Shown: piece by piece, positions 1-4,714 of the stretch
Position numbering within the stretch: position 1 is the stretch's first letter
How the letters are laid out: each line of letters starts with the position of its first letter
Source of the DNA: Nocardioides sp.
GTDB lineage: Bacteria > Actinomycetota > Actinomycetes > Propionibacteriales > Nocardioidaceae
NCBI GenBank assembly: GCA_003519585.1
Contig: DOWL01000137.1
Span: forward strand, 7,276-12,497
Direction of reading: 5' to 3'
DNA: 5,222 nt
Made by a program: the position numbers and the translations under genes
The notes under the pieces: generated by a model
The model's input: the letters and a program-made list of their open reading frames with translations, nothing else
What the model was told of the DNA's origin: nothing
The model's database searches: none

Positions 1-978
1 GGCAAGACCACGACCACCTCGCTGCTCACGGTCGCCCTGCAGGCTGCCGGCGCGGAGCCGACGTACACCATCGGTGGCGACCTCGCCGCCACCGGAGTCA
101 ACGCGGCCGAGGGTGCCGGTGACCTGTTTGTGGCCGAGGCCGACGAGAGCGACGGCGCCTTCCTCCACTACGCGCCGTACGCCGCCGTCGTGACCAACGT
201 CGAGGCAGACCACCTCGACCACTGGGCGAACGAGGAGGCCTATGCCGCGGCGTTCGACGATTTCGCCGCGACGGTGTCGCCGGAGGGCTTCCTGGTGGTG
301 TGCGTCGACGACCCGGGCGCCGCGGCGCTCGCCGCTCGGACCGACCGGCGCGTGATCACGGTGTCCACGCGCGCCGGCGCCGCCGACGTCGGCCCGGACG
401 CGCTGGCGGGCGTGCGGCTCTGGTCGCCGGGGGAGCACTACCTGGCCGATGCGCTGTTGGCGCTGGCGACCGGCCGGGCGCTCGGGTACGCCGACGCGGA
501 CCTGACGCGCGGCATCGCGTCGTTCACCGGCACCAAGCGACGGATGGAGCTCAAGGGGGAGGCGGGCGGTGTCCGCGTCTACGACTCCTATGCCCACCAC
601 CCGAGCGAGATCGCCGGAGACCTCGCCGGCGCGCGCACGCTGGCCGGTGAGGGGCGGCTGGTCGTGGCGTTCCAGCCGCACCTGGTCTCGCGGACCCGGA
701 CCTTCGGCGCGGCGATGGGCGCGGCCCTCGGGGCGGCCGACGAGGTGGTCGTCACCGACGTCTACCTCGCCCGCGAGGCCGCCGACCCCGAGGTGACCGG
801 CGCCCTGGTCGCCGACGCGGTGCCGCTGCCGGCCGAGTACGTGGTGTTCGTCCCGGCGCTCGACGACGTACCCCTCGCGCTGGCCACCCGCGCCCGGCGC
901 GGGGACCTGGTGTTGACCCTCGGTGCCGGCACCATCACCGAGGCAGGCCCGCGCGTACTGGAGTTGCTCGATGCGTAA
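1..978 (+). CDS. murC: MurC, UDP-N-acetylmuramate--L-alanine ligase (5' end missing)
   Basis: Cytoplasmic ATP-dependent ligase that joins L-alanine to UDP-MurNAc, the first stem-peptide step of peptidoglycan synthesis. The frame is open from base 1; 325 residues are visible and roughly 115-120 N-terminal residues (the UDP-binding domain) lie off the left edge. Numbering from the first visible residue, the P-loop GKTTTT is at 1-6, the metal/phosphate segment AEADESD at 45-51, NVEADHLDH at 66-74, KRRMEL at 179-184, YDSYAHHPSEI at 194-204 opening the C-terminal domain, FQPHLVSRT at 224-232 and LGAGTIT at 307-313. Five of the seven residues known as invariant in Mur ligases are present (K2, E46, H71, an Arg at 180/181, D195). 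The other two, the asparagines of HNxxN, are Tyr147 and Asp150, and the segment before them is about 18 residues shorter than in E. coli MurC. The stop codon overlaps the ftsQ start. The MurC assignment is secure from the motifs and from ftsQ next door. Confidence 0.96.
   Translation, partial: GKTTTTSLLTVALQAAGAEPTYTIGGDLAATGVNAAEGAGDLFVAEADESDGAFLHYAPYAAVVTNVEADHLDHWANEEAYAAAFDDFAATVSPEGFLVVCVDDPGAAALAARTDRRVITVSTRAGAADVGPDALAGVRLWSPGEHYLADALLALATGRALGYADADLTRGIASFTGTKRRMELKGEAGGVRVYDSYAHHPSEIAGDLAGARTLAGEGRLVVAFQPHLVSRTRTFGAAMGAALGAADEVVVTDVYLAREAADPEVTGALVADAVPLPAEYVVFVPALDDVPLALATRARRGDLVLTLGAGTITEAGPRVLELLDA
960..963 (+). promoter_or_regulatory. Ribosome binding site of ftsQ
   Basis: GGAG lies 7 bases before the ATG at 971, inside the last codons of murC. 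It supports the 971 start over the longer reading from 923, and it implies that ftsQ is translated from the murC message. Confidence 0.6.
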
Positions 979-1735
979 CCCACTGCGCCGCGAGCGGCGA
1001 GACGACGGCGTGGACAAGGCCACCCGGCGCAGTCGGAAACGGTTCTCGCGCCGCCAGTGGCGCCGCCGCTGGCTGTCCTGGCGCCCGCTGCTCGCTCTCG
1101 TGCTAGTGGCCGCGCTGGTGGGAGTCGGCATCTACGCCCTGTGGTTCTCCACGTGGCTGGCCGTCGACGACGTCGACGTGAGTGGCGCCGAGACGGTCGA
1201 GGTGTCCGAGGTGAAGGCCCGCTCGGGCATCGACGTCGGTGAGCCGATGATCAGCGCCGACCTCGACAACGCAGAGCGGCGGATCGGAGCGCTGGCCGTG
1301 ATCCGCTCGGTCACGGTGACCCGGCAGTGGCCGAACGGGATCCTGATCTCGATCGAGGAGCGGACCCCGATCGCGGTCGTCCAGATCGGCGACCGGTTGC
1401 GCGGGATGGACGAGGAGGGCGTCGTCTTCCGCGACTACAGGACCGCACCCCCGGAGCTGCCCCGCGTCGTCACCACCTCCGGCACCACCTCGGCCGCCCT
1501 GCGCGAAGCCGCCGAGGTGGTCTCGGCGCTGCCGCAGGACCTCGCCCTCATCGTCGACCACGTCCAGGTGGCCTCGGTGGACGAGATCTCGCTGGTCCTC
1601 AAGGACGGCCGCGAGGTGGTCTGGGGGAGTGCGGACGAGTCCGCCACCAAGGCCGACGTACTCGCCACCCTCCTCGCCACCGTGAAGGCCCAGGTGTACG
1701 ACGTCTCCGTCCCGTCCCGACCCACCACCCGCTGA
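971..1735 (+). CDS. ftsQ: FtsQ, divisome membrane scaffold with POTRA domain
   Basis: Single-pass membrane protein of the divisome. In this family it forms a complex with FtsB and FtsL and helps control septal peptidoglycan synthesis from the outer face of the membrane. The 254-residue reading has a very basic cytoplasmic tail (Arg/Lys-rich, residues 2-38), one hydrophobic helix at about 39-59 (PLLALVLVAALVGVGIYALWF), a POTRA domain at about 64-132 (from AVDDVDVSGAETV through VTVTRQWPNGILISIEERTP), and then the FtsQ beta domain to the end. ATG 971 was chosen because a GGAG lies 7 bases upstream and because it gives the tight ATGCGTAA overlap with the murC stop; a GTG at 923 would run 16 extra residues back into murC. 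The overlap suggests translational coupling with murC. The tail is short compared with Streptomyces and mycobacterial FtsQ, which often have long disordered extensions. The stop codon lies inside the outer arm of a long inverted repeat. Confidence 0.94.
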   Translation: MRNPLRRERRDDGVDKATRRSRKRFSRRQWRRRWLSWRPLLALVLVAALVGVGIYALWFSTWLAVDDVDVSGAETVEVSEVKARSGIDVGEPMISADLDNAERRIGALAVIRSVTVTRQWPNGILISIEERTPIAVVQIGDRLRGMDEEGVVFRDYRTAPPELPRVVTTSGTTSAALREAAEVVSALPQDLALIVDHVQVASVDEISLVLKDGREVVWGSADESATKADVLATLLATVKAQVYDVSVPSRPTTR

Positions 1736-1739
1736 CGCC

Positions 1740-1774
1740 GACCCGTCGTTACCCGTGAGGAGTAACGACGGGTC
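1740..1774. repeat. Palindrome unit 1 (13-bp stem, 9-base loop)
   Basis: Arms 1740-1752 (gacccgtcgttac) and 1762-1774 pair perfectly around the loop ccgtgagga. It begins 5 bases after the ftsQ stop codon. No run of T follows it, so it is not a canonical Rho-independent terminator, although actinobacterial terminators often lack the U-tract. Confidence 0.9.
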
Positions 1775-1788
1775 ACCGGGAATTTGGT

Positions 1789-1829
1789 GCCGACCCGTCG
1801 TTACTCGCGACGAGTAACGACGGGTCGGC
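1789..1829. terminator. Palindrome unit 2 (19-bp stem), possible ftsQ terminator
   Basis: Arms 1789-1807 and 1811-1829 pair perfectly over 19 bp with only cga between them; G-U pairs could lengthen the RNA stem further to about 1784-1834. The unit is a near-copy of the palindrome at 1740-1774, with centres 52 bases apart. The stem strength and the position between ftsQ and the ftsZ promoter region fit a transcription terminator or attenuator. No T-tract follows (gcgtcagcg), so the terminator role is inference; the palindrome itself is plain in the sequence. Confidence 0.5.
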
Positions 1830-1857
1830 GTCAGCGTGGCGAGAAATTGTCCAGCAA

Positions 1858-1895
1858 GTCTCCACAAGTCGACTTCGTTCCGCGTGTCTCCACAA
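1858..1895. repeat. Direct repeat gtctccacaa, two copies
   Basis: The sequence gtctccacaa occurs at 1858-1867 and 1886-1895, 28 bases apart. With one mismatch the match extends to 13 bases (gtctccacaa followed by gtc or ctc). It lies upstream of the ftsZ promoter-like element, where a regulator could bind. It resembles the actinobacterial DnaA box (TTGTCCACA) at 7 of 9 positions, which is too weak to call it one. Confidence 0.5.
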
Positions 1896-1922
1896 CTCCG
1901 GCCGGGGGCGTACCTACTGTCA

Positions 1923-1952
1923 TGAACACGGACAGGTTGACATAACTATAAC
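1923..1952 (+). promoter_or_regulatory. Candidate ftsZ promoter
   Basis: TATAAC at 1947-1952 is a good -10 match, and an imperfect -35 (TGAACA, 1923-1928) lies 18 bases upstream. The surrounding sequence is the most AT-rich short stretch of the window. Transcription would start at about 1958-1960, giving a leader of about 50 bases before the GTG at 2010. A perfect TTGACA at 1937-1942 has no -10 at the proper distance, so it is not used in this model. Inference from motif only. Confidence 0.45.
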
Positions 1953-1967
1953 CCTCAGCCTGAGGGT
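1951..1967. promoter_or_regulatory. Dyad at the predicted ftsZ transcription start
   Basis: accctcag and ctgagggt form perfect 8-base arms around a single C. The dyad abuts the TATAAC box and would cover the start site. That placement suits a repressor operator, since one base is too small an RNA loop for the full stem to fold. No regulator can be named from the sequence. Confidence 0.5.
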
Positions 1968-1996
1968 GACGGTTGAGCCGGAGTGGTCGGCCCGGA

Positions 1997-2003
1997 GAAG
2001 GGA
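1997..2003 (+). promoter_or_regulatory. Ribosome binding site of ftsZ
   Basis: The purine run gaaggga ends 6 bases before the GTG at 2010, and GGAG (1994-1997) lies just upstream. This decides the start in favour of GTG 2010 over the in-frame GTG at 1983, which would place this purine run inside the coding sequence. Confidence 0.65.
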
Positions 2004-2009
2004 CAAGTC

Positions 2010-3245
2010 GTGGCAGCAGCGCAGAACTACCTCGCGATCATCAAGGTCGTGGGCATCGGCGGGGGCGGGGTCAACGCCGTCAACCGGATGATCGAGGTCG
2101 GCCTCAAGGGGGTCGAGTTCATCGCGATCAACACCGACGCCCAGGCCCTGCTCATGAGCGACGCCGACGTCAAGCTCGACATCGGGCGCGAACTCACCCG
2201 TGGCCTGGGCGCGGGTGCCAACCCCGACGTGGGCCAGCGGGCCGCCGAGGACCACGCCGACGAGATCGAGGAGGTCCTCAAGGGGGCCGACATGGTCTTC
2301 GTGACCGCCGGCGAGGGCGGCGGCACCGGCACCGGTGGTGCCCCGGTCGTCGCGCGGATCGCCCGCTCCCTCGGCGCGCTCACCATCGGTGTGGTCACCC
2401 GTCCGTTCGCCTTCGAGGGTCGCCGCCGCGCCAACTCCGCCGAGGAGGGGATCGCCGCACTGCGCGAGGAGGTCGACACCCTCATCGTGATCCCCAACGA
2501 CCGGCTGCTGTCCATCTCCGACCGCAATGTCTCGGTGCTCGACGCCTTCAAGCAGGCCGACCAGGTGCTGCTCCAGGGCGTCAGCGGGATCACCGATCTC
2601 ATCACCACCCCGGGGCTGATCAACCTCGACTTCGCCGACGTCAAGTCGGTGATGGCCAACGCCGGCTCGGCCCTGATGGGCATCGGCTCGGCGCGCGGCG
2701 AGGACCGCTCGGTCGCGGCCGCCGAGATGGCCGTCTCCAGTCCGCTGCTCGAGGCCTCCATCGACGGGGCGCACGGCGTCCTGCTCTCGATCGCGGGCGG
2801 CTCCGACCTCGGCCTGTTCGAGATCAACGAAGCCGCCGCGCTGGTCGCCGAGGCGGTGCACCCCGAGGCCAACATCATCTTCGGCGCCACCATCGACGAC
2901 GCGCTCGGTGACGAGGTCCGGGTGACGGTCATCGCGGCCGGCTTCGACGGCGGGATGCCCAAGCGTGCCCACGAGGGCTCGACGCTGCGGCGTACCCCGC
3001 CCCAGCAGTCCCAGGCCGAGACCCGGGCCGCGGCCGCCGCGGTCAGCGCCCAGCGCCAGGACGGCCATCGTCAGGACGCCCAGCGCCAGGACGGGCAGCG
3101 TCAGGACAAGGAGCGAGTCACCGCGGGCGCCAGTACGCCGCCCGCCGGCTCGACCACGCCCGACTCCGCCATGACCCCACGGCAGGCGCCCAAGCAGATG
3201 CAGTTCGACGACGACGACCTCGACGTGCCCGACTTCCTGAAGTAG
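2010..3245 (+). CDS. ftsZ: FtsZ, tubulin-like cell division GTPase
   Basis: Cytoplasmic GTPase that polymerises into the Z ring and recruits the divisome. The 411 residues begin [20 protein letters not shown], the usual actinobacterial FtsZ start, from a GTG codon. The nucleotide-binding glycine-rich loop is GGGGVNAV at 17-24, the tubulin signature GGGTGTG at 103-109, and the T7 loop NLDFAD, whose aspartates complete the GTPase site of the neighbouring subunit, is at 205-210. The globular core ends near residue 316 ([11 protein letters not shown]). A disordered linker of about 75-80 residues follows, containing four copies of a pentapeptide like QRQDG (residues 348-367). The C-terminal tail is [12 protein letters not shown], the docking site for SepF and other partners. 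An upstream GTG at 1983 would add nine residues unlike the family. The gene probably has its own promoter in the 274-base gap, and pgeF follows after 14 bases. Confidence 0.99.
   Translation: MAAAQNYLAIIKVVGIGGGGVNAVNRMIEVGLKGVEFIAINTDAQALLMSDADVKLDIGRELTRGLGAGANPDVGQRAAEDHADEIEEVLKGADMVFVTAGEGGGTGTGGAPVVARIARSLGALTIGVVTRPFAFEGRRRANSAEEGIAALREEVDTLIVIPNDRLLSISDRNVSVLDAFKQADQVLLQGVSGITDLITTPGLINLDFADVKSVMANAGSALMGIGSARGEDRSVAAAEMAVSSPLLEASIDGAHGVLLSIAGGSDLGLFEINEAAALVAEAVHPEANIIFGATIDDALGDEVRVTVIAAGFDGGMPKRAHEGSTLRRTPPQQSQAETRAAAAAVSAQRQDGHRQDAQRQDGQRQDKERVTAGASTPPAGSTTPDSAMTPRQAPKQMQFDDDDLDVPDFLK
3051..3110 (+). repeat. Four-fold 15-base repeat in the FtsZ linker
   Basis: Four in-frame 15-base units encode [15 protein letters not shown] and QRQDK. 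Units 1 and 3 are identical at 14 of 15 bases, so the set also reads as a 30-base duplication. It lies in the disordered linker, where length and sequence vary freely between species, and looks like slippage-type expansion. Confidence 0.85.
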
Positions 3246-3253
3246 GTACACAT

Positions 3254-3258
3254 AGGAG
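3254..3258 (+). promoter_or_regulatory. AGGAG before pgeF, unusually close to the start codon
   Basis: AGGAG ends one base before the only reasonable start codon (GTG 3260). Five to nine bases is the normal spacing, so initiation may be weak, or may rely on ribosomes finishing ftsZ 14 bases upstream. Confidence 0.45.
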
Positions 3259-3259
3259 C

Positions 3260-3958
3260 GTGTACTCCTTCCGCGCGACCATCGGCCCGGACTCCCCAGA
3301 CGGGGTCCGGGTCGAGGTCGCGTTCACCGATGCCTCGGTCGACCTGCAAGGTCGGCGGCCGGGCTTCGCGGCGACGTTCGCGGCTCTGGTCGAGGACGCC
3401 GGCGTTCCCTTCGCCAGGTTGTCGCAGGTCCACGGCGACCATGTCGTGCACGTCGTCGACGACCCGCCCGGCCCCGGCGAGGACGCGCCGAGCGCCGATG
3501 CGCTGGTGACGACCCGACGTGACGTCGGGCTGATGATCCGGGCTGCCGACTGCGTCCCGGTGCTGCTCGCCGACCCGGTGGCTGGCGTGATCGGCGCGGT
3601 GCACTCCGGCCGGATAGGCACGGCGCTGGACGTGAGCGGCCGGACCGTCGAGGCGATGCGCGCACTCGGCGCCGCCGATCTTCAGGCGTGGATCGGTCCG
3701 CACGTGTGTGGCCGCTGCTACGAGGTGCCCGAGCAGTTGCGCGACGAGGTCGCCGCGATCGTGCCGGCCACCCGCTCGGAGACGTCCTGGGGTACGCCGG
3801 CGCTCGACCTGGGCGCGGGGGTCGCGGCGCAGCTGGCCGCAGCCGGAGTTCCCGCGGTGAATGTCGACCGGTGCACGCTCGAGGACGAGCGGCTCCACTC
3901 CTACCGGCGTGACGGTGCCGATTCCGGCCGACTCGCGGGGTTGGTGTGGTTCGCATGA
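3260..3958 (+). CDS. pgeF: PgeF (YfiH/LACC1 family), peptidoglycan editing factor
   Basis: Cytoplasmic metal-binding enzyme of the YfiH/YlmD family, formerly annotated as polyphenol oxidase. E. coli PgeF removes L-Ser that MurC attaches to UDP-MurNAc by mistake; family relatives also act on purine nucleosides. The 232 residues show the His-Cys-His zinc triad in its expected motifs: SQVHGDH (His58), AADCVPVL (Cys98) and AVHSGRIGT (His115). GPHVCGRCYEVP and the closing VNVDRCTLEDERLHSYRRDG are also characteristic of the family. Two points differ from typical members: the usual HAGWRG reads HSGRIG, and the N-terminal stretch GGVS...SLNLG...NR is not recognisable, with about 15-20 fewer residues between FTD (22-24) and QVHG (56-59). 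The catalytic triad is intact, so I expect an active enzyme. No better in-frame start is visible upstream, despite the tight spacing of AGGAG. The stop codon overlaps the yggS start. The editing role in this organism is inferred from family and context. Confidence 0.92.
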   Translation: MYSFRATIGPDSPDGVRVEVAFTDASVDLQGRRPGFAATFAALVEDAGVPFARLSQVHGDHVVHVVDDPPGPGEDAPSADALVTTRRDVGLMIRAADCVPVLLADPVAGVIGAVHSGRIGTALDVSGRTVEAMRALGAADLQAWIGPHVCGRCYEVPEQLRDEVAAIVPATRSETSWGTPALDLGAGVAAQLAAAGVPAVNVDRCTLEDERLHSYRRDGADSGRLAGLVWFA

Positions 3959-4653
3959 GCCGGCGCGAGGAGATCGAGGCCGGTCTGGCGGGCGTCCGCG
4001 CGCGGATCGCCCGGGCATGTGCCGACGCCGGTCGCGAACCCGGCGAGGTCCGGCTGGTCGTGGTGACGAAGTTCTTCCCGGCCGACGACGTGCGCATCCT
4101 GGCCGAGCTCGGCGTCACCGACGTCGGTGAGAACCGTCACCAGGAGGCCGAGGCCAAGGCCACCGCGTGCGCGGAACTCGGCCTGACCTGGCACTTCATC
4201 GGCGGGCTGCAGAGCAACAAGGCGGCGGCCGTGGCGGCCTACGCCGCTGTGGTCGAGTCGGTCGATCGCCGCAAGCTGGTCGCTCCGCTCGCCCGTGGCG
4301 CACAACGCCGCGACAGTCCGGTCGAGGTGCTGCTCCAGGTCTCGCTCGACCCGCCCGGCCGTGACCAGCGGTCCGGTGCCGACCCGGCCGAGCTCGATGA
4401 CCTCGCTGGCGCGGTCGTCGAGGCGGACGGGCTCGAGCTGCGCGGGCTGATGGCCGTCGCGCCGCTCGGTGAGGATCCGGCGACGGCGTTCGGCCGGCTG
4501 GCCGACGTACGCGCGGGGTTCATGGCCCGGCATCCCGGCGCGGACTGGCTGTCGGCCGGGATGAGCGGGGATCTCGAACACGCGATCCGGGCCGGCGCGA
4601 CACACGTGCGCGTCGGCTCCGCGGTCCTCGGTTCGAGGGCTCCGAACCAGTAA
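3955..4653 (+). CDS. yggS: YggS/PROSC-family PLP homeostasis protein
   Basis: Cytoplasmic PLP-binding protein with a type III TIM-barrel fold like alanine racemase. Members have no known catalytic reaction and instead buffer or deliver pyridoxal 5'-phosphate. The 232-residue length is usual. The PLP lysine is Lys39 in LVVVTKFFP. Other family motifs are GENRHQEAEAK (58-68), WHFIGGLQSNK (79-89), and GMSGDLEHAIRAGATHVRVGSAVLG near the C-terminus (about 202-226), which contributes to phosphate binding. ATG 3955 was chosen because it forms an ATGA overlap with the pgeF stop, a standard coupling arrangement; GTG 3946, three codons earlier, is possible. No strong ribosome binding site precedes it, consistent with coupling. 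It usually lies between pgeF and sepF in Gram-positive dcw clusters, where its contribution to division is unclear. Confidence 0.96.
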   Translation: MSRREEIEAGLAGVRARIARACADAGREPGEVRLVVVTKFFPADDVRILAELGVTDVGENRHQEAEAKATACAELGLTWHFIGGLQSNKAAAVAAYAAVVESVDRRKLVAPLARGAQRRDSPVEVLLQVSLDPPGRDQRSGADPAELDDLAGAVVEADGLELRGLMAVAPLGEDPATAFGRLADVRAGFMARHPGADWLSAGMSGDLEHAIRAGATHVRVGSAVLGSRAPNQ

Positions 4654-4671
4654 TGTCCCGAACAGGATGGC

Positions 4672-4693
4672 GCGGCCCCGGTGACGGGGCTGC
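4672..4693 (+). other. Hairpin with GUGA tetraloop upstream of sepF
   Basis: gcggccccg pairs with cggggctgc over 9 bp (one G-U) around the loop GTGA, a GNRA-type tetraloop that stabilises RNA hairpins. It lies in the 61-base yggS-sepF gap and ends 7 bases before the sepF ribosome binding site. No T-tract follows. It could tune sepF translation or protect processed RNA; in GC-rich DNA it could also be chance. Confidence 0.4.
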
Positions 4694-4700
4694 CGGACCC

Positions 4701-4706
4701 GGAAGG
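4701..4706 (+). promoter_or_regulatory. Ribosome binding site of sepF
   Basis: GGAAGG lies 8 bases before the ATG at 4715 and favours that start over the in-frame ATG at 4727. Confidence 0.6.
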
Positions 4707-4714
4707 CAACGAGC

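Larger units (their letters stand above)
1731..1835. repeat. Long inverted repeat built from two tandem palindromes
   Basis: Bases 1731-1774 and 1792-1835 are reverse complements at 40 of 44 positions, around a 17-base centre. The first 22 bases of the left arm match perfectly and include the ftsQ stop codon. The arms consist of two palindromic units (1740-1774 and 1789-1829, listed separately), so the 13-base core gacccgtcgttac occurs four times in alternating orientation. Two folds exclude each other: two side-by-side hairpins (13 and 19 bp), or one long rod with a 22-bp outer stem and a 13-bp inner stem. I see no gene in it. It could be a terminator or 3' stability element for the murC-ftsQ message, a repetitive extragenic palindrome of the genome, or a double operator. 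Confidence 0.9.

Noticed and set aside
1103..1867. 254-codon minus-strand open frame over ftsQ and the palindromes
   Set aside because: Shadow of ftsQ codon bias; composition is repetitive (Asp/Gly/Arg/His) and it runs through the hairpins without any family motif.
1937..1942. Perfect TTGACA as the -35 box of ftsZ
   Set aside because: The bases 16-18 downstream (around 1959-1966) are GC-rich and do not resemble a -10; TATAAC at 1947 is too close to pair with it.
1922..1945. Seven-codon leader ORF (MNTDRLT) before ftsZ
   Set aside because: It has no well-spaced ribosome binding site and lies upstream of the predicted transcription start, so it would be absent from the ftsZ transcript in that model.
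1983..2009. Longer FtsZ start at GTG 1983
   Set aside because: It adds nine residues not typical of FtsZ and would include the good ribosome binding site of GTG 2010 in the coding region.
1920..3251. 443-codon open frame on the minus strand antisense to ftsZ
   Set aside because: It is the mirror of a highly conserved ftsZ in GC-rich DNA, where long antisense frames are expected. The protein is low-complexity Gly/Asp/Arg/His with no recognisable domain.
4630..4648. Short inverted repeat ggttcg...cgaacc at the end of yggS
   Set aside because: Only 6 bp with a 7-base loop, inside coding sequence; expected by chance.
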